DNA of 41,787 nucleotides from Acidobacteriota bacterium. GTDB taxonomy: Bacteria > Acidobacteriota > Terriglobia > Terriglobales > Acidobacteriaceae. This document shows positions 16,417-24,016 of this stretch, one piece after another. How positions within the stretch are numbered: the stretch's first letter is position 1; every line of letters begins with the position of its first letter. Made by a program: the position numbers and the translations under genes. The notes beneath the pieces are model-generated. The model was not told where the DNA came from, searched no databases, and was given only the letters and a program-made list of their open reading frames with translations. Location of the stretch: positions 1 through 41,787 of the forward strand of contig QIBA01000072.1 in assembly GCA_003225175.1 (NCBI GenBank), given 5' to 3'.

Positions 16417-17151
16417 ATGAGAGTTCGAGTCCTTCTGTTCGGTGTGCTCAAAGACATCTTGCAACGCAGCGAGGACTCACTCGATTTGTCCTCGGGTGCT
16501 ACGGTTTCCGACTTGCTCAATCATTACCGCGAACTTGCGCCCGAGAAAGCTAAGTTCTTCCATTCGTTGGCTCTTGCGGTGAACCAGCAATACGCGGCGC
16601 CGGGAGACCGGTTGCGGGAAGGCGATGAAGTCGCGCTGCTCCCTCCAGTCAGTGGCGGAGCCGAAACTGTTGTGCGCAAAGAGAGTTATCAGTGTCAGAT
16701 CGTTCGTGAGCGAATTCAGGCCCAACGGATCGTCGAAGGGATAAAGCAGGGCGAGGACGGCGCGGTGGTGGTCTTTGAAGGCATTGTCCGTAACCACACA
16801 CGGAATCGCCGGACATTGTTTCTGGATTATGAAGCCTACGAGCCGATGGCGCTGAATCAAATGAACTCGCTGGCGGAGAAGGTGCTTGCGAACTACAAGG
16901 TGAGAGAGGTCGCGATCATCCACCGGCTTGGACGGCTCGAGATTGGCGAGACCAGCGTGCTGATCGTTGTCGCCTCCGCGCACCGTGGCGCAGCTTTCGA
17001 TGCTTGCCGCTTTGCTATCGATACTCTCAAGCGAACCGTCCCAATTTGGAAGAAAGAACACTTCACCGATGGCGTTGTGTGGGCCGATGGCGAGCCTTTT
17101 CCCGAAGAGCTTCGCACGAGCGCTGAACCCAACATTGGCGAGGCAAAGTGA
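16417..17151 (+). CDS. MoaD-MoaE fusion (molybdopterin synthase, MoaX-like)
   Basis: The 244-residue protein joins both subunits of molybdopterin synthase, which adds two sulfurs to precursor Z (cPMP). Residues 1-81 are MoaD, a ubiquitin-like sulfur carrier ending in LLPPVSGG (G80-G81). After a short linker, residues 90-235 are MoaE, with GEDGAVVVFEGIVRNHT, SAHRGAAFDACRF and the catalytic lysine region LKRTVPIWKKE. MoaD needs a free C-terminal glycine to be thiocarboxylated, so the fusion must be cut after G81 or work otherwise. Mycobacterial MoaX, the same fusion, is known to be cleaved. There is no Shine-Dalgarno, and a small palindrome ATGCTT / AAGCAT overlaps the ATG. The next gene overlaps it by 4 bp. 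No other moa genes are nearby. Confidence 0.9.
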   Translation: MRVRVLLFGVLKDILQRSEDSLDLSSGATVSDLLNHYRELAPEKAKFFHSLALAVNQQYAAPGDRLREGDEVALLPPVSGGAETVVRKESYQCQIVRERIQAQRIVEGIKQGEDGAVVVFEGIVRNHTRNRRTLFLDYEAYEPMALNQMNSLAEKVLANYKVREVAIIHRLGRLEIGETSVLIVVASAHRGAAFDACRFAIDTLKRTVPIWKKEHFTDGVVWADGEPFPEELRTSAEPNIGEAK

Positions 17152-18083
17152 GACTCCTGCGCACCATAGTCATCCCACTGGTTCTGCTCGCCTCGGTGAG
17201 CGCCCAGGAGAACACCGAAACTACCTTTAAAGTCGATGTGAAGCTGGTGAATGTGTTTGTCACGGTGACCGATCCGCAGGGTGCACCGATCGGCAATCTC
17301 GTAAAGAATGACTTTAGTCTCACCGAAGATGGCATTCCGCAGAAGATTTCGGTCTTCAGCAAGGAATCGCAGCTTCCACTCTCGATTGTGCTGGCGGTGG
17401 ATACCAGCTCCAGCACGCGCAAAGACATTCGTCTCGAGCTGGAGGCCGCGCGCCGATTTATTCACTCCATGATTCGCCCGCAGGATGCGGTGGCTTTCTA
17501 TACCTTCGCAACAAACGTGAGCGAGATGACGCCGTTCACGTCGAAGCTGCGGCAGCTCGACAGCGCGATCAACGAAGTGCAGGTTGGCGGCGCTACCTCG
17601 CTGTACGACGCGATCTACCTTGGAGCCAAGGCGCTGATCAATCGGCAAGGACGCAAGGTGCTGGTGCTGATCACGGATGGTGGCGACACGGCGAGCAGCA
17701 TCGATTACAAGGAAGCTCTGCGAGCAGCGCAGCAATCCGAAGCCCTGGTCTATAGCTTGATCGATGTGCCCGTCGAGGCAAGTGCCGGACGCAATACCGG
17801 GGGCGAGCACGCGCTCATTCAAATCTCGAATGACACAGGTGGAAAGTACTACTATGCGTCGAATGTGGCGCAGCTCGATAGGGCTTTTGAGCAGATTAGC
17901 GATGAGCTTAGGACGCAGTATCTGCTGGCCTACTATCCTGCGGCTCGACGTGCTTCGTCCGACTTTCGGCAGATAGATGTCATCGCCCATCCCCACGATT
18001 TGCCGGAAGTTCAGGGCAGCGACAGCGGCGACAAGCTCGTCGTGCGCGCCAGGCGTGGGTATTACACTTCGAAACTGGAGTAA
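17148..18083 (+). CDS. Secreted VWFA-related protein (acidobacterial type)
   Basis: The 311-residue protein has a signal peptide (MRLLRTIVIPLVLLASVSAQ) and then a short beta domain (KVDVKLVNVFVTVTDPQGAPIGNLVKNDFSLTEDG) typical of the VWFA-related family abundant in Acidobacteriota. The von Willebrand A domain follows, with a MIDAS motif D85-T-S87-S-S89, the GGATSLYDAI threonine and ITDGGD. Such proteins bind a divalent cation and mediate protein contacts outside the cytoplasm; the ligand is unknown. The GTG start overlaps the moaDE stop (GTGA), indicating translational coupling, though no functional link to molybdenum cofactor synthesis is known. Confidence 0.88.
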   Translation: MRLLRTIVIPLVLLASVSAQENTETTFKVDVKLVNVFVTVTDPQGAPIGNLVKNDFSLTEDGIPQKISVFSKESQLPLSIVLAVDTSSSTRKDIRLELEAARRFIHSMIRPQDAVAFYTFATNVSEMTPFTSKLRQLDSAINEVQVGGATSLYDAIYLGAKALINRQGRKVLVLITDGGDTASSIDYKEALRAAQQSEALVYSLIDVPVEASAGRNTGGEHALIQISNDTGGKYYYASNVAQLDRAFEQISDELRTQYLLAYYPAARRASSDFRQIDVIAHPHDLPEVQGSDSGDKLVVRARRGYYTSKLE

Positions 18084-18137
18084 TGCGTCAATCGTCATTT
18101 CGCGCGGCGGTGGTTCGGAATGATCGTAAAAATCGCG

Positions 18138-18143
18138 TAAAAT
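18138..18143 (+). promoter_or_regulatory. Possible -10 box of a leaderless hfq transcript
   Basis: TAAAAT is followed by 6 nt and then the ATG of the Hfq-like gene at 18150. No Shine-Dalgarno is present and the -35 is weak. Spacing is identical to the mtaB and aconitase-family genes. Confidence 0.4.
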
Positions 18144-18149
18144 GCCGAC

Positions 18150-18428
18150 ATGAGTTTTCGTAGCGCTGCCGCTCCCGCCCTGCAAAAAAAGTCAAAGAAC
18201 ACACCTCCGGAAGAAACTGGCATTGAGGCCTCCTATCTGAAAGCGCTCGGGGAGAAGCAGACTCCGGTAACGGTGAAGTTGGTCGGCGGAGGAGCGGTGC
18301 GTGGCTGGATCGAATACTACGATGCCAACATGATCCGGCTGACTCGCGAGCACTCTCCGAATCTCTTCATCTACAAGCACGAAATCGTCTATATCGCGGA
18401 GGACGGCGGACGCCGAGGGCGTCTGTGA
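18150..18428 (+). CDS. hfq: Hfq-like RNA chaperone
   Basis: The 92-residue Sm-fold protein. After an unstructured 24-residue lead comes EASYLKALGEKQTPVTVKLVGGGAVRGWIEYYDANMIRLTR (Sm1) and LFIYKHEIVYIAE (Sm2, with the family YKH signature). The usual Q8 RNA-binding glutamine appears as E (IEASYL against QDxFLN), and K31 in place of the second conserved position suggests altered proximal-face contacts. It is expected to form a hexamer and bind small RNAs or mRNAs. Its stop overlaps the GTG of the SuhB-like gene by 4 bp (GTGA), so the two are coupled. Confidence 0.85.
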   Translation: MSFRSAAAPALQKKSKNTPPEETGIEASYLKALGEKQTPVTVKLVGGGAVRGWIEYYDANMIRLTREHSPNLFIYKHEIVYIAEDGGRRGRL

Positions 18429-19276
18429 GCGCTTCGCATCCCGATTACATTTCCACGGCCTCTGACATTGCGCGCCGGGCTGGCGCTTTGCTCATGGAGT
18501 ACTACGCGCGCGGCGTCAAAACCGAGTACAAGGGGAGCGGGACGGTGGACGTAGTCACGGAGGCAGACCGTGCTTCGGAGAAGCTCATCGTCGAGGCATT
18601 GCGGGCTGCGTTTCCCAATCACGGAATCGTCGGCGAGGAAGGATCTCGAGCGCAAAGCTCAGGCGAGTTCATTTGGTACGTCGATCCGCTTGATGGCACC
18701 ACGAACTTCGCTCATGGCTTCCCGGTGTTCTGCGTGTCGCTCGGACTGGCACGTGATAATGAAATGATCGCGGGCGTCGTCTTCGATCCCACCCGCAACG
18801 AATTGTTTGCTGCCGAGCGGGGTAGTGGCGCGACTCTTAACGGCAAAAAGATTCGCGTATCGCGCGCCTCCAGTCTCGGCGAGAGTCTGCTTGGCACGGG
18901 GTTTCCCAGCAAGAAGCGGCATCTAAATCCGAATATCTACTTCTATCACCAGCTCACCATGAAGACTCACGGCATTCGCCGCGCGGGATCGGCTGCGCTC
19001 GATTTGTCGTGTGTCGCTGCGGGACGCTATGACGGCTACTGGGAGTTCAATCTGAATCCGTGGGATACCTCAGCCGGCGTGTTGCTTGTGCAGGAGGCGG
19101 GAGGAAAGCTCTCGCATGTCGATGGCAGCGCATTCGATGTCGCCGCAAGCCGCGATGTGCTGGCCAGCAACGGGATTGTTCATCAGGAACTGCAGAACGA
19201 GATGCGGAACGTAATGCAGGGACGCGGACTCGAACCTTTGCCAGACCTGGTAGAGTTTGCGAAGAGTCGTAGTTAA
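18425..19276 (+). CDS. Inositol monophosphatase family protein (SuhB-like)
   Basis: The 283-residue protein is a magnesium-dependent phosphatase of the FIG superfamily. Metal-site motifs are VTEADRASE, GEEGSR, DPLDGTTNFAHGFPVF and, near the end, NLNPWDTSAGVLLVQEAGG. The likely reaction is myo-inositol-1-phosphate to myo-inositol; in E. coli the homologue SuhB also serves in rRNA antitermination. Coupling to hfq (4-bp overlap) hints at an RNA-linked role, which is inference. The C-terminal 20 residues (GRGLEPLPDLVEFAKSRS) are extra. Confidence 0.9.
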   Translation: MSASHPDYISTASDIARRAGALLMEYYARGVKTEYKGSGTVDVVTEADRASEKLIVEALRAAFPNHGIVGEEGSRAQSSGEFIWYVDPLDGTTNFAHGFPVFCVSLGLARDNEMIAGVVFDPTRNELFAAERGSGATLNGKKIRVSRASSLGESLLGTGFPSKKRHLNPNIYFYHQLTMKTHGIRRAGSAALDLSCVAAGRYDGYWEFNLNPWDTSAGVLLVQEAGGKLSHVDGSAFDVAASRDVLASNGIVHQELQNEMRNVMQGRGLEPLPDLVEFAKSRS

Positions 19277-19647
19277 ACGAATAGCCACACAAAGCAGCGA
19301 TTCCCAATTGAGAATGTGTTGTTAAGAAGCAATAACAATGCGGCTGCACTTATCGTGTCTATTAAATCTTCCGATTTGCGTTTCACAATTGATTTCCGTA
19401 GTCTCTGAGCAGTGAGTGACCCTGAAGTTCACTTGCTCCCATCCCAGCTGATCTCTAGATCCTGACGTCCTGCTGTTGTTCCTAAGTGGGACGTTCTATA
19501 GCGCCGCTTCTGGCAGCAGTTGCTGTTTCTCCTCGCCGAGTAGCGATTTATAGTGCGCCAGAACCCGGACGAATGCGTGTCCGTCGCTGCATTGAGCCAA
19601 GCCTCGGCTCATGCGGACGGTCACTTAACTTCGATTGGAGATTGGAT
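19277..19647. other. Intergenic region upstream of small secreted protein
   Basis: 371 bp. An in-frame extension of the next gene reaches 19486, but it has no protein-like character. An AT-rich stretch near 19355-19405 may hold the promoter. A palindrome ACGTCC / GGACGT spans about 19463-19495. Nothing else is seen. Confidence 0.4.
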
Positions 19648-20061
19648 ATGAAACTCGCAAGACGCATCGCTTATTTCTTTTTGCTGCTGGTAACCACTTC
19701 TCTCGTGGCGTCGGCGCAAGAGCCACGCGGCAGATTTACAGTGAAGCACGCTACACGGTGGGGCACCGCTATTCTGCCGGCAGGAAGCTATTCCGTTTCG
19801 GTACACGCCGGGCCGGTATCTTATGTGCTGGTGACGTCCGAAGATCGCAACGCTGCTTCGATCATGGCCGTCGCGCAGTACGTGGAGTCGGCGCAGTGCA
19901 AGAGCAGTTCTCTTGAACTGGAGCAGACTGGCGCAGACTGGAGTGTACGTTCTCTCTGCTTGGAGTCGACGCTGGCCGTGTACTTCAGTCCGTCGCAGAA
20001 GACGCACCAGACGAGTCTCGCCGCAGCTTCGCAAGCCGGTTCACTTTCGGGAGCCAATTAA
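19648..20061 (+). CDS. Small secreted protein of unknown function
   Basis: The 137-residue protein starts with a clear signal peptide (MKLARRIAYFFLLLVTTSLVASAQ). The mature part begins GRFTVKHATRWGTAILPAGSYSVSVHAG, resembling small acidobacterial exported proteins with a F-V...T..LPAG-Y-V pattern. Two cysteines (in AQCKSS and RSLCLE) could form a disulfide. The ATG follows GGAG by 8 nt. I do not recognise a function. A strong hairpin lies 10 bp after the stop. Confidence 0.7.
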   Translation: MKLARRIAYFFLLLVTTSLVASAQEPRGRFTVKHATRWGTAILPAGSYSVSVHAGPVSYVLVTSEDRNAASIMAVAQYVESAQCKSSSLELEQTGADWSVRSLCLESTLAVYFSPSQKTHQTSLAAASQAGSLSGAN

Positions 20062-20071
20062 GAGAACACTA

Positions 20072-20107
20072 CTGCGTGGAGACGCAGCCTGGCTGCGTTC
20101 CACGCAG
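20072..20107 (+). terminator. Hairpin after the small secreted protein gene
   Basis: CTGCGTGGA-(G)-ACGCAGCC pairs with GGCTGCGTTCCACGCAG over 17 bp with one bulge. No uridine run follows, so it could stop transcription weakly or stabilise the message 3' end. Confidence 0.5.
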
Positions 20108-20121
20108 GATTACAGAAGGTT

Positions 20122-20151
20122 TTGATAACCCTGATAGAGAAAATTCATAAT
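20122..20151 (+). promoter_or_regulatory. Sigma-70-type promoter of the GAF-ANTAR gene
   Basis: TTGATA (20122-20127) and CATAAT (20146-20151) each match the consensus at five of six positions and are 18 nt apart. The predicted transcript starts near 20158. This rules out the upstream TTG (20122) as the start codon and supports the ATG at 20182. Confidence 0.65.
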
Positions 20152-20181
20152 CCGATGCTGTTTGCACCGATAAAATGCACT

Positions 20182-20898
20182 ATGGATCAGTTAAACCTTA
20201 ATCCCGCATTAGATTTTTTGCATGATCTCGGCACTCGCATCGCGGCGGCAGATCCTTTGCACGAGGTGCTCGACGAGATCGTCGAATTCGTCGCCGACCT
20301 GGTAAGTTGCGATTCCTGCTTCATATTTGTTCTTGAAGGCGACGAGCTCGTGCTTCGCGCTTCGAAAAATCCTCATCCGGAAGCTCTTGACCGGCTCAAG
20401 ATGCAAATCGGACAGGGAATTACCGGATGGGTCGCCGAGCATCGCGAGCCTGTGGTCCTTCCTGAAAAAGCTTCACGGGATCCGCGGTTCAAAATCTTCA
20501 GCGAACTTCCTGAAGACGCATACGAAGCCATGCTCTCGGTACCCATTGTGTCGCGTGGCCGCGTCGTGAGCGTAATCAACGTCCAGAATCGGGAAGCTCG
20601 CGTCTTTACGTCGCGTGAGGTGAAGTCGGTTTCGACGATCGGTCATCTGGTGGGTGCAGCCATCGAGATGGCGCGCCTGGAAAACGAAGTCACGCAACTT
20701 TCCGACAAGCTCGCCACGCGCAAGATCGTGGAGCGTGCCAAAGGCCTGATCCAACGCGAACTCTCCATCACGGAGGAGGAAGCGTACAGCACGATCCAGA
20801 AGCAGGCACGGCAGCGCCGCAAATCGATGAAGGAAGTTAGTGAAGCCATTCTGCTGGCCCACGAGCTGAAGAAAGGATCGTCCCGCCCAGTTTCCTGA
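20182..20898 (+). CDS. GAF and ANTAR domain RNA-binding antiterminator
   Basis: The 238-residue protein has a GAF sensor domain (about 10-155, with CDSCFIFVLEGDELVLRAS and GQGITGWVAEH), a short coiled segment (MARLENEVTQLSDKLATRKIVERAKGLIQRE) and a C-terminal ANTAR three-helix domain with the typical AKGLIQRELSITEEEAYSTIQKQARQRRKSMKEVSEAIL. ANTAR domains bind paired RNA hairpins and prevent transcription termination. The GAF domain would sense a small ligand. It has its own promoter; its RNA target is not evident nearby. The ATG at 20182 is chosen from the promoter position. Confidence 0.88.
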   Translation: MDQLNLNPALDFLHDLGTRIAAADPLHEVLDEIVEFVADLVSCDSCFIFVLEGDELVLRASKNPHPEALDRLKMQIGQGITGWVAEHREPVVLPEKASRDPRFKIFSELPEDAYEAMLSVPIVSRGRVVSVINVQNREARVFTSREVKSVSTIGHLVGAAIEMARLENEVTQLSDKLATRKIVERAKGLIQRELSITEEEAYSTIQKQARQRRKSMKEVSEAILLAHELKKGSSRPVS

Positions 20899-21198
20899 GT
20901 CCCCATCAATCGTGCGCTTGCACAGGAGTCGTTAGCTACACGCACGGGCAGCGGTTCCTATCTCTGTGCTTAGAAACGCCAATTCATCACGCAGACGCGC
21001 AGAAAAGCAAGACCGAGAGAAACACGGAGGACAGACAGGACACAGAGGAAAGGCGAATCTTGGGAAGTTTGCCTCCGTCAGCTCGCGCTGTCGGAGACAT
21101 CAAGCAAAATCACCTCAGTGAACTCAGCGTCCTTCGTGGCAAGTTTTGTCTTTCTCCGTGCCTCCGTGATGAGAAGGGTTCTGAGCTAGAATTTACGT
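20899..21198. repeat. Gap with dispersed CACGGAG / CTCCGTG low-complexity repeats
   Basis: 300 bp with no gene. It holds purine-rich GAGAAACACGGAGGACAG and, opposite, pyrimidine-rich TTTCTCCGTGCCTCCGTGA. Similar strings occur at 4305-4345, 23250-23390 and 28855-28950, always between genes. Confidence 0.5.
21187..21192 (+). promoter_or_regulatory. Possible -10 box of a leaderless aconitase-family transcript
   Basis: TAGAAT (five of six consensus) is followed by 6 nt and the GTG at 21199. No Shine-Dalgarno is present. Confidence 0.4.
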
Positions 21199-23232
21199 GT
21201 GTCCAACTTTCTGCTCAAGCGCGAAGTCCGCAAGCGTCCGGCGTCGGTGAAGTTCGCCGGCCGCATCCTTTTTCTTACGGAAGATCCAGAGCTGATCCGG
21301 CGGCAATTGGCCGGTGAAGATTTGCCATGGGACACCCAGAACCCTGTGAATAACCCCAAGTTGCGGGATGATATTTCTACTGACGAAATCACGCCGGCTC
21401 ACATTTGCTTCTTCTTTGATGAGACCCTCGGTGAATTTCCATACACCGGCCTGAAGTGCGGCAATGAGCTGCCGATCAAGCGCACGGACGTGAAGAAGGG
21501 TGGATTTGTCGCGGCGGTGAGCGGCAAGCGGCGTGGAAAAGGATCGAGTCGCGAGCAGTCGCCATACGCGGAGCTTTCCGCCGGCATCAAGCTGGTGATC
21601 GCCGAGAATATTGAGCGGATTTACAAGCAAAATTGCCAGAACCTTGGCGTGCTCACCTCAACTGACTTCAGCCTTATTGATTGCATTCGGCGCGGAGAAG
21701 AAATTCCGCTAGAAGTTTTCACGCATGGCGAAGACGAGATTACGCGCCAAGTGATCGAGTACGGCGGGCTCTTTCCCTTCAATGTAGCGCGCATGCAAGG
21801 CAAGGTGACCATTCCGGGAATCGACACCAAGCCGCGGCCCATGACGGTCACTGAGAAAATCTTCGCGCGGCATATGATTTCTCCGGATGGCAAGGTGGGA
21901 GTGCCTGCGGTCAAGCCCGGTGACGCGGGATTCGCACGCACCGATCTCCGCTTCAGTCACGAGTACGTGACACCAATGGCGGCCATCTTCTATGAGCACT
22001 TCGTCGGCAAAGACACGCCTGTAAACGATCGCGCCAGCATCATCTTCTTCCGCGACCACCTCACGTTCCTCGATGAAGTTCTATCGGAAGAAAAGAAAAA
22101 GATGGGCCTGCTCGACCTGGCTACCCAGCTCAAGATCAAGCAGGAGAGCTTCGCGCAATCACAGGGAATCAAGCTCCATGGCGAGCTGAAGGATCGCAAA
22201 GGATCAGAGGGCATCTGTCACTCGATCGTGGCCGAGAGTTATGCGCTTCCGGGTCAGTTGAATGTTGGTTCTGATTCACACACCCCGCACGTTGGCGCGG
22301 TTGGTTGCGTCGCCTTCGGCATCGGCACTACCGACGTCTTCAATTCCTGGATTACGAAAGACGTTCGCGTCAAAGTTCCCGAATCGGTAAAGGTGATCGT
22401 CCGCGGAAAACGGCGTGCCAATGCCACAGCCAAGGATTACATCCTCAAGCTGTTGGCAATGGACTACATCCGCGGCGGCAAGGCGCTGGCAAAGGTGATG
22501 GAGTATTCAGGAGAGGCGATCGAGGAACTCGGTGTCGACGAGCGTGCCACGATGTGCAACATGGCCGCCGAGATTGGAGGATTCACCGGTATTGTGGCGC
22601 CAGATAAGAAAGTTGCTGACTTTCTAGTCGAGCGCCGCGGAATGAAAGGTGCCCACTCCGAGAAGTTGATCGACGGACTCCGCAGCGATCCCGGCGCAGA
22701 ATACGCGCACATGATCGAAATGGACGCTTCCGAAATCTATCCGATGGTCGCAACACCGGGCGACCCGGGAAATGGCAAATATGTGCGGGACCTGAATACG
22801 CCAGTTCCGGTGGAGATCGCTTACGGCGGGACTTGCACCGCGGGCAAGAACGAGGATATGGACATGTACGCCGAAGTGCTCAGCGACGCGCTGCGCCAGG
22901 GCAAGCGTGTCTCGTCATCGGTACAGTTCTACATCCAGTTTGGATCGCAGGAGACGCGCGAGTACTGCTTGCGTAAAGGCTATCTCGAGGTCTTCCAGAA
23001 AGTGGGAGCGAAGGTAATCGAGCCAAGTTGCGGAGCCTGCATCAACGCAGGTCCCGGCGTCTCGACACGTCCCGATCAGATCGTCATCAGCGCACAAAAC
23101 CGCAACTTTCCCGGCCGCAGCGGACCAGGACAAATGTATCTCGCCAGCCCATACACGGTAGCAGCGAGCGCAGTCGCGGGGTACATCACAGAGTACCAGC
23201 CGGCAGAAGAACGTGAACCAGCACTCGCATAA
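21199..23232 (+). CDS. Aconitase-superfamily hydro-lyase with N-terminal swivel domain
   Basis: The 677-residue protein carries the small swivel (LeuD-like) domain first, about residues 50-200, with DDISTDEITPAHI and the substrate-loop KGSSREQSP (R118). The catalytic LeuC-like domains follow, about 215-660. Cluster ligands are C546 (GGTCTAGKNED), C611 and C614 (SCGAC). GSDSHTPHVGAVGCVAFGIGTTDV and NRNFPGRSG are also conserved. Most LeuC/LeuD pairs are separate, and the usual aconitase AcnA places the swivel last, so this order is reversed. The AcnB order also has the swivel early, but the N-terminal HEAT domain of AcnB is missing here. The enzyme could be aconitase, homoaconitase or isopropylmalate isomerase; context does not decide. 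It stands alone between repeat-rich gaps. Confidence 0.85.
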   Translation: MSNFLLKREVRKRPASVKFAGRILFLTEDPELIRRQLAGEDLPWDTQNPVNNPKLRDDISTDEITPAHICFFFDETLGEFPYTGLKCGNELPIKRTDVKKGGFVAAVSGKRRGKGSSREQSPYAELSAGIKLVIAENIERIYKQNCQNLGVLTSTDFSLIDCIRRGEEIPLEVFTHGEDEITRQVIEYGGLFPFNVARMQGKVTIPGIDTKPRPMTVTEKIFARHMISPDGKVGVPAVKPGDAGFARTDLRFSHEYVTPMAAIFYEHFVGKDTPVNDRASIIFFRDHLTFLDEVLSEEKKKMGLLDLATQLKIKQESFAQSQGIKLHGELKDRKGSEGICHSIVAESYALPGQLNVGSDSHTPHVGAVGCVAFGIGTTDVFNSWITKDVRVKVPESVKVIVRGKRRANATAKDYILKLLAMDYIRGGKALAKVMEYSGEAIEELGVDERATMCNMAAEIGGFTGIVAPDKKVADFLVERRGMKGAHSEKLIDGLRSDPGAEYAHMIEMDASEIYPMVATPGDPGNGKYVRDLNTPVPVEIAYGGTCTAGKNEDMDMYAEVLSDALRQGKRVSSSVQFYIQFGSQETREYCLRKGYLEVFQKVGAKVIEPSCGACINAGPGVSTRPDQIVISAQNRNFPGRSGPGQMYLASPYTVAASAVAGYITEYQPAEEREPALA

Positions 23233-23508
23233 TCGTCGCTCACGGCCACAAAGGACAAAGCTGAACACGGAGGTCGCGGAGGTGGTTTGTTGTAAATCTA
23301 TGACCTTGGTTGATCTCACCCACGAGCTCGCGAAGCGCCGGCCTTTTCTTTCCTCCGTTGCTTCTTGTCCTCCATGTTAAGTTTTTGCCTTCATGGCAAG
23401 GATCGTCCCGTGGTGAAAATGAAGCGACGCTGATAGAATTCTTCTTTTCCTAAGAATTCATCGCGCCTGCAAGCAGCATTCTCAGCGCATTTATTTGGAG
23501 AGATTTCA
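23233..23508. other. Intergenic region with dispersed CTCCGT repeats
   Basis: 276 bp without a gene. Contains ACACGGAGGTCGCGGAGG and TCCTCCGTTGCTTCTTGTCC-type strings. TAGAAT near 23434 may be the -10 of the ferredoxin gene. Confidence 0.4.
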
Positions 23509-23769
23509 ATGGCATATGTAATTGCAGAACCCTGCATTGGCACTAAGGACACCGCATGCGTGGATGCCTGCCCGGTAGACTGCATCCACCCTAAGAAGGA
23601 CGAAGCTCCTCACGGCGAAGCGCAGCAGCTTTTCATTGATCCTGTGGAGTGTATTGACTGCGGCGCCTGTGTTCCGGTTTGCCCGGTGTCGGCGATCTTC
23701 GCGGCTGACGATCTGCCAGACAAGTGGAAGGAATACGAAGGCAAGAACTCACAGTATTTCGGACGCTAG
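23509..23769 (+). CDS. fdxA: 7Fe ferredoxin ([3Fe-4S][4Fe-4S])
   Basis: The 86-residue electron carrier has cysteines at 9, 17, 21, 25, 48, 51, 54 and 58. The second cysteine of the first canonical CxxCxxxxC motif is replaced by T12 (CIGTKDTAC), so the first cluster should be [3Fe-4S] and the second (CIDCGACVPVCP) [4Fe-4S], as in Thermus and mycobacterial ferredoxins. The redox partner is unknown. GGAGA 7-8 nt upstream of the ATG supports the start. A strong terminator follows. Confidence 0.93.
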   Translation: MAYVIAEPCIGTKDTACVDACPVDCIHPKKDEAPHGEAQQLFIDPVECIDCGACVPVCPVSAIFAADDLPDKWKEYEGKNSQYFGR

Positions 23770-23791
23770 CTCTTTCCAAGCTCTTGGTTTC

Positions 23792-23822
23792 GCCCGGCCA
23801 ATTTTGGCCGGGCTTTGCTTTT
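23792..23822 (+). terminator. Intrinsic terminator of the ferredoxin gene
   Basis: Perfect 10-bp stem GCCCGGCCAA / TTGGCCGGGC with a 2-nt loop, followed by TTTGCTTTT. It lies 22 bp after the stop codon. Confidence 0.88.
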
Positions 23823-23838
23823 GGCGGATTCTGCTTTT

Positions 23839-23962
23839 AGGGAAGGGCACGGATTCCATCCGTGCCGGTGAGCTAGAAACAATCCTTCTTCATGAGCGGC
23901 TTCAGCCGAGGCTGAAGCCGCTCATGAAGTAACGAAACCGTTGGCTCTCCTGTGCCCTTCCT
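23839..23962. repeat. Nested palindromic intergenic element, copy C
   Basis: Outer arms AGGGAAGGGCAC and GTGCCCTTCCT enclose a small hairpin GGCACGGA..TCCGTGCC-type at 23846-23867 and a perfect 20-bp inverted repeat with 2-nt loop (23888-23907 / 23910-23929, core GAGCGGCTTCAGCC). Ends and GGGCACGGAT core are shared with copies A (10490) and B (12034). Non-coding. Confidence 0.75.
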
Positions 23963-24016
23963 AAACATTCGTAATCAAAGTGCCATAGAATCGATAGTCG
24001 AGGGTCAGCGAAACCG

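Noticed and set aside
23888-23929. Perfect 20-bp palindrome as a ferredoxin or recO terminator
   Set aside because: A better terminator lies at 23792-23822, no T-run follows, and the palindrome is part of a repeat family.
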